From the NCBI GenBank assembly GCA_020637055.1, contig JACJWR010000003.1:372001-436000 (forward strand): a stretch of 64,000 nucleotides of DNA, given 5' to 3'. The notes below the pieces were generated by a model. That model worked only from the letters and a program-made list of their open reading frames with translations. It was not told the DNA's origin and searched no databases. Position numbers and translations under genes: made by a program. Positions 42,349 through 49,917 of the stretch are shown piece after piece. The DNA comes from Actinomycetota bacterium (GTDB lineage: Bacteria; Actinomycetota; Actinomycetes; S36-B12; UBA10799). Each line of letters starts with the position of its first letter. Within the stretch, counting starts at the first letter, position 1.

Positions 42349-43493
42349 GCCGTAGCCTGTGGAAGCGCAAGGATGGGCGTTGGGGCGGCGAGGAGCGCGT
42401 CCGCGACCCACGCACGGGCGGCATCGTCAAGGTGTCGGCCACGGCCCGCACCCGCAAAGAGGTTGTGGCCCGGCTGGAAGGCCGCGCGCAGCGGGTGAAG
42501 GACCACAAGGCGCAGCGGGACTCCACCTGCACCTTCGCCGATGCGGCAACGTCCTGGGCATCCTCTTTGGCCGACGTCGCCCAGTATTCGGCTACGACCC
42601 GCGAGTTGTATTCCGGGGACGTGCGACGCTACCTCGCCGATGGTGGCCTTGCGATCGGCGAGATCCCGCTGTCGAAGTTGCGCGGTTCCGACTTCGAGGA
42701 TGCACTGGGAGAGATGAGGTCGCGCGGGTTGTCCGCATCGGTGCGTAGGCGGTTCCTCACAATCTCCAAGGCCATCATTCGGCGGGAGATGCGCGACGGC
42801 CGGCTCGGGTTCGACCCGACGCAGGGGGTGAACCGTCCCAAGTCCGATCCGATCCAGCCGAAGGCGCACACCGCTGCCGAGGTTCGCGAAATCCTGACCC
42901 GCACGTCGGGTACCCGCGTGGGCAACCTGGTGGTGTTCCTCGCCCACACGGGCATGCGGGTTGGTGAGGCACTGGCCCTGCAATGGCCGGACGTGGACTT
43001 CGACGCTTCCACGGTCCGGATCTCCGGCACGTTGGTGCGGATCACCGGGGAGGGCGTCTACAAGGCTGCGACGAAGACGAAGGGTTCCAAGAGGACGGTG
43101 CCGCTGAACTCGTACGCGGTTGAGGCCTTGCGCCGCCAGGCGCAGATGCAGACAGCGGACGCCGAACGTGCCCACTCCAAGTACGAGTTCAGCGGGTACA
43201 TCTTCACCGGCGACTTCGGCAACGTGCTCGACCTTCGCAACGCGTCGCGCGCCTACAAGGATGCACTCAAGTCCGACAGGGATGGGGAGTCGATCGAATC
43301 GTCTTTCCATCGGCTGCGGCATTCGTTCGCGACGTTGCTTGTGGGGACCGGGGAGTCCGCGAACACGGTCGCGGCGATCCTGGGTCACAACTCCACGAGG
43401 GTGACATTGGAGACGTACGCGGCGGCGCTGGACGAGTTCAAGTCGCAGGCTACGGACCGGCTCGGTTCCCTGTATGAAGCCGATTCCCTGTAA
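42345..43493 (+). CDS. int: Tyrosine site-specific recombinase (integrase)
   Basis: 382 residues from GTG 42345. Arm-binding and core-binding N-terminal parts, then the catalytic domain with HTGMRVGEALALQW (Arg ~205), the HRLRHSFATLLVGTG box (H-x-x-R), GHNS and the nucleophile Tyr in TLETYAAAL. All catalytic residues are visible. It ends 57 bases from the right attachment site, the standard arrangement for tRNA-integrating elements. Confidence 0.95.
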   Translation: MSRSLWKRKDGRWGGEERVRDPRTGGIVKVSATARTRKEVVARLEGRAQRVKDHKAQRDSTCTFADAATSWASSLADVAQYSATTRELYSGDVRRYLADGGLAIGEIPLSKLRGSDFEDALGEMRSRGLSASVRRRFLTISKAIIRREMRDGRLGFDPTQGVNRPKSDPIQPKAHTAAEVREILTRTSGTRVGNLVVFLAHTGMRVGEALALQWPDVDFDASTVRISGTLVRITGEGVYKAATKTKGSKRTVPLNSYAVEALRRQAQMQTADAERAHSKYEFSGYIFTGDFGNVLDLRNASRAYKDALKSDRDGESIESSFHRLRHSFATLLVGTGESANTVAAILGHNSTRVTLETYAAALDEFKSQATDRLGSLYEADSL

Positions 43494-43550
43494 CTTCCCC
43501 TGTAACGGCCTCGCGGGTGGTTGTCGACCGGTGGTGAATCGCCCCCTGAC

Positions 43551-43597
43551 CTGCGCTAACAGTAGGGCGGGTGGGACTCGAACCCACGGCCTGCCGG
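43551..43597. repeat. Right attachment site (within tRNA-Met)
   Basis: 47 bases, partner of 34877-34923. 35 of them (43563-43597) belong to the tRNA gene, so the element restores the tRNA 3' end after integration. Confidence 0.92.
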
Positions 43598-43637
43598 ATT
43601 ATGAGTCCGCCGCTCTAACCAGCTGAGCTACCGCCCC
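43563..43637 (-). tRNA. tRNA-Met (CAU anticodon)
   Basis: Cloverleaf on the minus strand: acceptor GGGGCGG/CCGCCCT, D arm AGCTCAGCTGGTTAGAGC, anticodon loop CTCATAA (CAU), T arm GTGGGTTCGAGTCCCAC, discriminator A. CCA not encoded. Lacks the three GC pairs of initiator tRNA, so elongator Met is most likely; tRNA-Ile (lysidine CAU) cannot be fully excluded. Target of the integrated element. Confidence 0.92.
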
Positions 43638-43765
43638 GTGGATGGCACCACCCTACAAGGAGCGATCCTCGTCCGGAGCAGCACTCGAGGCGACGCCACC
43701 GGACTCCGTGCGCCGGTAGGCGTGCCGGTTCCAGGCCGGTGGTGCTGCTACCCTTGTCCACGCAT

Positions 43766-43840
43766 TCCCGCGTAGCTCAACGGCAGAGCATCCGACTGTT
43801 AATCGGACGGTTCCAGGTTCGAATCCCGGCGCGGGAGCCA
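43766..43840 (+). tRNA. tRNA-Asn (GUU anticodon), CCA encoded
   Basis: Acceptor TCCCGCG/CGCGGGA, D arm AGCTCAACGGCAGAGC, anticodon loop CTGTTAA (GUU), T arm CCAGGTTCGAATCCCGG, discriminator G, then CCA. Its 3' half is repeated inverted at 34267-34305. Confidence 0.95.
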
Positions 43841-43860
43841 CGAAGGGCGCCACGGGGTGG

Positions 43861-44751
43861 TCAGTACATTCGCGTGGTGACCGTCAGCTCCGTCTGGGTC
43901 TCGTCGAGGCTTGCGGTGACGGACACTCGGCCAAGTTGGGAGAGGTGCTCGACGTGGGTACCCCCACAGGCCACCGTGGCTGATCCGGCGGGCAGGTCGC
44001 ACACCCACCGCCGCGGGGAAGTCAAACCGGTGTCTTCGGCTTCGATCCGGACGGCCGCATCGGTGGACAACCAGTCGTTGAGTTGCGTCGAGACGCGAGC
44101 GGCGAGGCTCTCGGTGGCCTCGGCGAGGCCTGGCAACTCGGCGCCGGGTGCAGCGATGAAGCCCTTCTTGCGCAGTGACTTGCCGATGCGGTACGTATCG
44201 ATGCTCGACTCCGGCGTGATGACAGACGACGTGATGGCGAGCGCGTCGAAATCGGGGTGGCCCAAGGAGTCGACGGGAACGGGTTTGCGCCAACGCTGCG
44301 CCAGTGCGTCGTTGAGCGCGAACGCCATGAGGTGGCAGGCGGTGTGAGCCGCGCTCAGCCTTGACCTGCGTTCGGCGTCCACCTGGGTTTTGGCCGTTGC
44401 CCCCACCCAGGCGACAGCCTCCGGATACGGGACCTCGGCGACATGAACCACAAACCAGAGCCACCCCGGATCGCCGCGCCGCACCGGAATGTCGGATCCG
44501 ATCAGCGTCTCGGCCGTGCCGATTCGTTGGGCGCCGGTGACGCAGTCGACCACTGCCAGCACCCGATCCCCGACGGTGAGGGTGCCGGTATCGCCGGGTT
44601 GATCGGGCCAGGTGTGGTCCACCGGGTGGAACGGCGACTCTGCGGTGATGATGCCGACGCCCGCGGGCAATTCGACGATCCGAGTGATGCGTGAGGTGCC
44701 GTGCACCGCTCCGGTCGGAAACGTCACTCGGGTTGATTCGACCGGCTCCAT
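43861..44751 (-). CDS. Alanyl-tRNA editing protein (AlaX-like)
   Basis: 296 residues with the metal-binding motifs of the AlaRS/ThrRS editing domain: SAAHTACHLM (HxxxH) and VACGGTHVEHL (CxxxH), after an N-terminal beta-barrel-like part. AlaX proteins hydrolyse mischarged Ser- or Gly-tRNA(Ala) in trans. No catalytic synthetase domain. Next to tRNA genes but convergent with tRNA-Asn. Confidence 0.85.
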   Translation of the reverse strand: MEPVESTRVTFPTGAVHGTSRITRIVELPAGVGIITAESPFHPVDHTWPDQPGDTGTLTVGDRVLAVVDCVTGAQRIGTAETLIGSDIPVRRGDPGWLWFVVHVAEVPYPEAVAWVGATAKTQVDAERRSRLSAAHTACHLMAFALNDALAQRWRKPVPVDSLGHPDFDALAITSSVITPESSIDTYRIGKSLRKKGFIAAPGAELPGLAEATESLAARVSTQLNDWLSTDAAVRIEAEDTGLTSPRRWVCDLPAGSATVACGGTHVEHLSQLGRVSVTASLDETQTELTVTTRMY

Positions 44752-44826
44752 GTGTGGCCTCTCCAGTAGCGATGGGCTGTGCGACCCATGATGCAGCAGG
44801 CGTGCCAGACTCTCGGAGGAGGCGCC

Positions 44827-45306
44827 ATGAGATTTCCGGAGTTCGCCGCCCGCACGCTGCAGGGCGAGGAGAAGGAGCTACCCGCTGATCTACCGGCGGA
44901 GCGGACCCTGGTGCTCCTACCGTTTCGACAGTGGCAGCAGCGCCAGGTGGATGGATGGATCGCCCGGGCGGAGCAGGCCGGTTGGGTTGCGGATCTGGCT
45001 GAGGCCACCAGCGGTGCGGCGCGGCCGTCGCGGGCGACGATCGAGGTGCCCTGCATCTCGCGTCGTTGGGGGACGGTCCGGAGGTTCATCGACGGCGGCA
45101 TGGCCGCCAGCATCCGGACACCTTCGATCCTCGGCCGAACGTGGACGGCCTACACCGATGTAGGTCGGGTGCAGCGGGCACTCGGCCTGTCCGATTCGGA
45201 TCAGACGTGGGTGGGCGTGGTGCAACCCGATGGTGTCATTCGAGTCAGTGTCCTGGGTGACGTGACTGACCGGGCATGGGCTGCCGTCGCGACCGAGTTG
45301 CACTGA
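44827..45306 (+). CDS. Thioredoxin-like (ATP10/redoxin-like) protein
   Basis: 159 residues from ATG 44827. MRFPEFAARTLQGEEKELPA, ERTLVLLPFRQWQQRQVDGW and the C-terminal VVQPDGVIRVSVLGD resemble the mitochondrial ATP10/redoxin-like fold. No CxxC redox motif; one cysteine (PCIS). Role unknown. Divergent from the AlaX-like gene. Confidence 0.5.
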   Translation: MRFPEFAARTLQGEEKELPADLPAERTLVLLPFRQWQQRQVDGWIARAEQAGWVADLAEATSGAARPSRATIEVPCISRRWGTVRRFIDGGMAASIRTPSILGRTWTAYTDVGRVQRALGLSDSDQTWVGVVQPDGVIRVSVLGDVTDRAWAAVATELH

Positions 45307-45315
45307 ACCTCGGAC

Positions 45316-46638
45316 TCACCATCCGACTGCGAGCATCTCCTGCACTCGGATCGCCGTCTGCTCAGCGGCATCGGGCGGCACAGGTGTCGCCACACCCACC
45401 CGCTGTTGCCAGCGTTGCAGCGCGATGACACGCGCCGCGGCCTCCTCGGCGCGTGTGCGGGGGAGCTCGCCGCTGGCGATGGCGTTCGCGACCTGTTCGT
45501 GCGCCACCCTGGTGTCAGCGGGCATCAACAGCAGATCGGCGCCGGCGTTCAGCGCAGTGACCGACGGACTCGGGTCGGCCATCACAGCACCCATCCCCAA
45601 CGAGTCGGTGATGGCCACGCCTTCGAAGCCGTAGTCGCCGCGGAGCAAGTCGTAGGTCTGCGGCGCCAGGCTGCTCGGCACGCCCGGTGCCAGTGCGGTG
45701 ACGTCGAGGTGACCCACCATCACGGCGGGGGCTCCGGCGTCGATGGCGACGTCGAAGGGGCGAAGATCCGTGGCCTGCAGTTCGCCCAGACTCTCGGTCA
45801 ACGTGGGAAGTGTCTGGTGGCTGTCCTCGGTGGCTGCGCCGTGGCCGGGGAAGTGCTTGACAGTGGAGACGATGCCGGCATCGCGATACCCCCGGATCGC
45901 GGCCACCGCGGTGAGGCCAGCAATGCCGGGGTCGGTGGAGGGGGAGCGGCTGCCGATCGTCGGATCCGCGCTGCCGATGGTGACATCGGCCACCGGGGCG
46001 AAGACCCAGGTGAAGCCCAGATCGCGCAGCTCGAGGGCGGCCGCGGTCATCGCCGCCTGCACCGCCTGGGCGCCTGCGCCACCGGTGCTCACGGCGCGAC
46101 CTGCCTCGGCGAACGCGGGGAGTTCGGTGGTGACCCCGCTCAAATGGGAAACCGCGCCGCCTTCCTGGTCCACTCCGATCACCGGCGGGAAGTCCCGTCC
46201 GGATGTGGCGAATGCGGCGATCACCGCCTCGTTCACAGCTCGGACTTGACCCTCGTCGACGATGTTCGCCCCGGTGAGCTGCACACCTGCCAGATTGAGA
46301 TCGGAGACCATCGAGGCAGCCTCGGCCGGGTCCGTTCCTTGCCAGCGGCCGACGATCACTTGCCCGGCGAGTTGCTCCGGCGTCCAGGAGGCCACCAGTG
46401 ACCTGGCGTCGTCGAGTTCGCCCAGGGTCGGACCCCAGGCGGTGGGGGTGTCCGGGTCGGGCTGGCTCGGGGTAGGGGAGGTCTCTGCGGCAGGAGGCTG
46501 GGTGGTGGCGCCCTCGGTGCCCGTGGTCGTTGCGCCGGTGGCGGATCCGCAGGAGGTGAGGGCGAGCGCAGCCACCGCGCAAACCGCGGCGATCGCCCCG
46601 ATCCGACGACGCGGTTCGGTGCGGTGTCGGGAGGTCAC
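45316..46638 (-). CDS. nagZ: Lipoprotein GH3 beta-N-acetylhexosaminidase (NagZ-like)
   Basis: 440 residues. Lipoprotein signal ALALTSCGSATG (Cys at about 30), a Thr/Pro-rich linker, and a GH3 domain with VIGVDQEGGAVSHL, TVKHFPGHG (catalytic His/Asp loop of NagZ) and VAITDSLGMGAV (nucleophile Asp). It removes N-acetylglucosamine from peptidoglycan fragments; as a lipoprotein it acts outside the membrane. Confidence 0.9.
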   Translation of the reverse strand: MTSRHRTEPRRRIGAIAAVCAVAALALTSCGSATGATTTGTEGATTQPPAAETSPTPSQPDPDTPTAWGPTLGELDDARSLVASWTPEQLAGQVIVGRWQGTDPAEAASMVSDLNLAGVQLTGANIVDEGQVRAVNEAVIAAFATSGRDFPPVIGVDQEGGAVSHLSGVTTELPAFAEAGRAVSTGGAGAQAVQAAMTAAALELRDLGFTWVFAPVADVTIGSADPTIGSRSPSTDPGIAGLTAVAAIRGYRDAGIVSTVKHFPGHGAATEDSHQTLPTLTESLGELQATDLRPFDVAIDAGAPAVMVGHLDVTALAPGVPSSLAPQTYDLLRGDYGFEGVAITDSLGMGAVMADPSPSVTALNAGADLLLMPADTRVAHEQVANAIASGELPRTRAEEAAARVIALQRWQQRVGVATPVPPDAAEQTAIRVQEMLAVGW

Positions 46639-46706
46639 CGGCGTGATTCTACCCTCGGCGCCAGAGCCTGCTTTCCACCGAGCGTGGCGCGGCCTACACT
46701 TGTGTC

Positions 46707-46943
46707 ATGTCTCAAGTACGCGTCGAATCCGCAGATCGTTCCTGGACGACCACCAAGGTCGTGGCCGTCATCGTCGCCATCCTCACCGCCGGCTACATGC
46801 TCCCCTGGGCGATCGCGGCCGTGCGCGACGTGCCGCACTGGTCGGTGTTCTGGGTCAACTTGCTGCTGGGTTGGACCATCGTGGGTTGGATCATCGCGCT
46901 GGTCATGTCGCTGCGGGCGCAGCGGCAAGTGATCGTGGGCTAG
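46707..46943 (+). CDS. Superinfection-immunity-like small membrane protein
   Basis: 78 residues with two hydrophobic segments and the family core NLLLGWTIVGWIIALVMSLR. Related to the Imm superinfection immunity family (T4 Imm blocks entry of later phages), but most chromosomal homologues are untested. Stop overlaps the convergent glycosyltransferase stop. Confidence 0.75.
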   Translation: MSQVRVESADRSWTTTKVVAVIVAILTAGYMLPWAIAAVRDVPHWSVFWVNLLLGWTIVGWIIALVMSLRAQRQVIVG

Positions 46944-47899
46944 GGCGTCGGCCTCCCGGCCGAGCCGACACCTCGGGTGTAGACCTGGGCCTGCGGGCGG
47001 GAGGACTCCCGGTAGGTGCTGGTGCCGCGGCGACGTGCCAGCACGACCAAGGCGTCTTTCAATGTCCTCGTGATCGTTGAACTGCTGACCGTCGAACCCG
47101 CCATCCGCTCCTTCAACTCCACCGGTGCGGCGACCGCAGTGGTGTAGCCCGCCGTCGAGGCCGCCACGAACAACTCCAGGTCGAACGCGAACCGGGTCTC
47201 ACGCAGGCGGGGGAGAACGTCGGCCAGAACCTCCCGGCGCAGCAACTTGCAGCCGGTCTGGGTGTCGTTGACGCCCAACGAGAACAGGGCGTCCACCAGG
47301 CTTGAGAAGCCCAGCGAGATCACCTTCCGGAACGGCGACGAGGCAGAGATCGAGTCGCGGTGCTTCTTGTTCGCATACACCATGTCCGCCCCGGTCTCCC
47401 GGCCCACCTTGAGGTAGTCGACCAGGTGCGCCGGGTCGATGTCCCCGTCCGAGTCCACGAAACCCACCCACGAACCCCGGGCTCGCGAGAAGCCGGCGTG
47501 CAGCGCACCCCCCTTGCCCCGGTTCGCCGGCAACTCGATGATCCTGACCTCGGGCCCAGCACCCTCCAGGGTGGCCATGGAGCCGTCGGTCGAACCGTCG
47601 GAGACGACGATGAGTTCGAATCCGATACCTTCGGCGCGCATCACGTCGACGCAGCGATCGACAGCCGGGCGGAGCGCGTCGCCCGGGTTGTAGGCCGGCA
47701 TCACGACGCTGATCTCGATCTCCCGGTTCGCCGGCATCCACAGTCGGGAGGATTCGGTCCAGACGTCACGGCTGGGCTCGGGACGATCTTTGAGCAGCAT
47801 CTTGCCCACGAGGAACGCGGGCGTGACCGCCGCCTCCCGCACCCTGTCGACGATCCGCCCGGAGGTGCGTGCCTCGGGTCTGTGCGCGGCCTGACTCAT
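46940..47899 (-). CDS. Family 2 glycosyltransferase (dolichyl-phosphate mannose synthase-like)
   Basis: 319 residues from ATG 47899 (an upstream in-frame ATG at 47989 is possible but would take up the gap before the divergent regulator). GT-A motifs: ISVVMPAYNPGDAL, VVSDGSTDGS, ANRGKGGALHAGF, VDSDGDIDPAHL (DXD) and DTQTGCKLLRREV. Likely transfers a sugar from a nucleotide to polyprenyl phosphate for wall polymers. No membrane segment is evident. Confidence 0.85.
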   Translation of the reverse strand: MSQAAHRPEARTSGRIVDRVREAAVTPAFLVGKMLLKDRPEPSRDVWTESSRLWMPANREIEISVVMPAYNPGDALRPAVDRCVDVMRAEGIGFELIVVSDGSTDGSMATLEGAGPEVRIIELPANRGKGGALHAGFSRARGSWVGFVDSDGDIDPAHLVDYLKVGRETGADMVYANKKHRDSISASSPFRKVISLGFSSLVDALFSLGVNDTQTGCKLLRREVLADVLPRLRETRFAFDLELFVAASTAGYTTAVAAPVELKERMAGSTVSSSTITRTLKDALVVLARRRGTSTYRESSRPQAQVYTRGVGSAGRPTP

Positions 47900-48018
47900 G
47901 CTCTCTACATTAGGCACTCGGGGGTCAAGATGGCGCGGGACTTCCGGCAGGTCCTCGTCGGTCGAAGGTTGCACCGTTCGGGGGGCCATGGTTCGGTGCG
48001 TGCTCCTACGATGGGCTG

Positions 48019-48939
48019 GTGAACCTCCCAGATGCCCCAGCCACCTCCACGTCGCGCATCTTGATCATTGACGACGACCCGGTGTTGACCAGGCTTTTCA
48101 GTGGCATCCTGGCCGATGTGGGCGAGGTTTCCGTGGCCCATACCGGCGCCGAAGGTCTGGCGTTGGCCAAGTCGGGGGCCCCCGACCTCATCCTCCTCGA
48201 CGTCGCGATGCCGGGCAATGACGGCTTCGACACCATCAGCGAATTGAAACTCGACCCTGCGGTGAGGCACATTCCGGTGATCTTCATCACGGGCGAAGTG
48301 ATCCCGGAGATCGAGTCTCACTGCCTGGAGGCCGGCGGCGCGGACTACATCGCCAAGCCCGTGAACCCGCGGGTGCTCAAGGCCCGGGTGCGCACCCATC
48401 TGTTGCTCAAGCAGCAGGCCGACCAGCTCGCCGACCTCGCCATCCGGGACGCGCTCACCAACGCCCTGAGCCGGGGCGTGTTCGACGAACTGTTGGACGC
48501 GGAGTGCCGCCGCGCTGCATGGAAGCAGCGTCCGATCAGCCTGGTCATGGTCGATGTCGACGACTTCGCCCGATACAACGAGACGTACGGCAGCGTGGCG
48601 GGCGACGACGTCTTGGTCGCCGTGCATCGGACGTTGGCGGAACTCGCACACAACCCCGGCGACGTCATCGCGCGCGTCGCGGGAGACAGATTCGCGGTCA
48701 TGCTGCCCGAGGCCGATGCACGCGCCGCCGCCGAGGTCGCCGGCCGGATCTGTGGGGCCGTGCGGCGGCTGGATCTGCGCAACAGCAACGCCCGGGCGGC
48801 GGACGTCGTGACGGTGAGTGTGGGTGCTGTGAGTTCCGCAGGGCCGATCTCAGCCTCGGCATTGTCCGCCGCCGCCGGCGCCGAGTTGGATCGGGCCAAG
48901 CGCGCGGGGCGGAACCGGGTGTCGACCCGGGTCGGCTAG
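48019..48939 (+). CDS. Response regulator with degenerate GGDEF domain
   Basis: 306 residues. Receiver domain with RILIIDDDPVL, phospho-acceptor Asp in LILLDVAMPG (about 59), Lys in AKPVNPRV; then a PleD-like GGDEF domain starting IRDALTNALSRGVFDELLD. The signature is AGDRF (RVAGDRFAVMLPE) instead of GGDEF, losing the catalytic Glu and first Gly. Probably not a diguanylate cyclase; may be a c-di-GMP or protein-interaction module. No histidine kinase gene is adjacent. Confidence 0.88.
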   Translation: MNLPDAPATSTSRILIIDDDPVLTRLFSGILADVGEVSVAHTGAEGLALAKSGAPDLILLDVAMPGNDGFDTISELKLDPAVRHIPVIFITGEVIPEIESHCLEAGGADYIAKPVNPRVLKARVRTHLLLKQQADQLADLAIRDALTNALSRGVFDELLDAECRRAAWKQRPISLVMVDVDDFARYNETYGSVAGDDVLVAVHRTLAELAHNPGDVIARVAGDRFAVMLPEADARAAAEVAGRICGAVRRLDLRNSNARAADVVTVSVGAVSSAGPISASALSAAAGAELDRAKRAGRNRVSTRVG

Positions 48940-48949
48940 CGACCTGCCG

Positions 48950-49807
48950 TTAGGAGCCGAACCGTTCCTCGGCGATGCTGTTGCCGCCGTCGACCACCAG
49001 GCACTGGCCGGTGACGTAGGAGGCGGCGGGAGTGCACAACCAGGCGATCGCGGAGGCCACCTCAAGCGGCGTGCCGCTGCGTCCCAGCGGAGTCGCACGC
49101 CCGGCGACCTCCTCAGCGGCGGTTTGCGAGCCGGTGGCGATCCATCCCGGCGCCACAGCGTTCACCGTGATCCGGTCGGCGGCGCCGTCGATGGCAAGGG
49201 CCCGGGTGAGCCCGACCAGGCCGGCTTTGGCCGCGGCGTAGACGGGTTCGTCCCGCATCGCCATCACCGGGCCGGTGACGCTGGCGACATTCACCACCCG
49301 GGCGGTACCGGCACGGGCGTTGCGCAGGTGAGGCCACGCCGCCTTGGTGGTGAGGAATGCGGTATCGAGGTTGCGCGCCAGCCCCGAGCGCCAGGTGGCG
49401 TAGTCCATGCCCGATAACGCACCTGCTTCGAAATCGCCCCCGACGCTGACCATCCCGGCGTTGTTGACCAGCAGCGTGAGAGCGCCATGCGCGGAGACGA
49501 CGTCATCCACGACGCGTCGCACCTGACTTTCGTCGCGCAGGTCCGCGATGTGACCGCTGTGCTGGGCACCGGCGGTAGTCGGCAACGAGGCGGCCCGGGC
49601 GTGGATGCGGTCGGTGGTGGCGGCGACGGCGACCGACGCCCCGAGGTCCGCGAGCAGGGCAGCGGTTGCGAAGCCGATGCCGGTCGGTGAGCCGGCCCCG
49701 GTTACCAGGGCGACGTGCCCGGTCAAGTCCCAACTCGCAGGCAGCGTCGATGGCTCCTGGCGGTCACCAGGGGACGGCTGGGCGGGATCGGAATTCACGG
49801 CGAGCAC
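48950..49807 (-). CDS. Short-chain dehydrogenase/reductase
   Basis: 285 residues. Rossmann motif TGAGSPTGIG, NNAG, catalytic Ser in NVASVTG and YxxxK in VYAAAKAG, then the NAVAPGWIATG and DGGNSI motifs of FabG-like SDRs. The active site is complete. Substrate unknown. N-terminal ~25 residues are non-homologous; a GTG nine bases inside could be the start. Divergent from the acyltransferase. Confidence 0.85.
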   Translation of the reverse strand: MLAVNSDPAQPSPGDRQEPSTLPASWDLTGHVALVTGAGSPTGIGFATAALLADLGASVAVAATTDRIHARAASLPTTAGAQHSGHIADLRDESQVRRVVDDVVSAHGALTLLVNNAGMVSVGGDFEAGALSGMDYATWRSGLARNLDTAFLTTKAAWPHLRNARAGTARVVNVASVTGPVMAMRDEPVYAAAKAGLVGLTRALAIDGAADRITVNAVAPGWIATGSQTAAEEVAGRATPLGRSGTPLEVASAIAWLCTPAASYVTGQCLVVDGGNSIAEERFGS

Positions 49808-49917
49808 CTCTTGTATGTGTCGGATAGGTCACCGCAGGTTGTGTGCGGCTGACGGGCCGCGTCACCCTCGGCGTACCGTTGGGCTTGGTCTGCGCAGTGA
49901 GGAGGAGTCGGGGGCCA

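Larger units (their letters stand above)
34877..43597. mobile_element. 8.7-kb integrative element in tRNA-Met(CAU)
   Basis: Bounded by 47-bp direct repeats made of a tRNA 3' end plus 12 flanking bases. Right end: tyrosine recombinase next to the intact tRNA. Leftward operon: excisionase-like, Prim-Pol, DUF3631 ATPase, J-like protein, two small/coiled-coil proteins, zinc finger, WhiB, and an array of RERW modules. I see no capsid, portal, terminase, relaxase or FtsK/TraB-like gene. Closest known kinds: pSAM2-like actinobacterial integrative elements (but without transfer) or phage satellites. Confidence 0.88.

Noticed and set aside
34267..43838. An element bounded by the two tRNA-Asn copies
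   Set aside because: The copies are inverted, not direct; the direct repeats in tRNA-Met bound the real element.
43653..43853. Small minus-strand frame ending in APGFEPGT-like peptides
   Set aside because: It is the antisense of tRNA-Asn, a common false gene.
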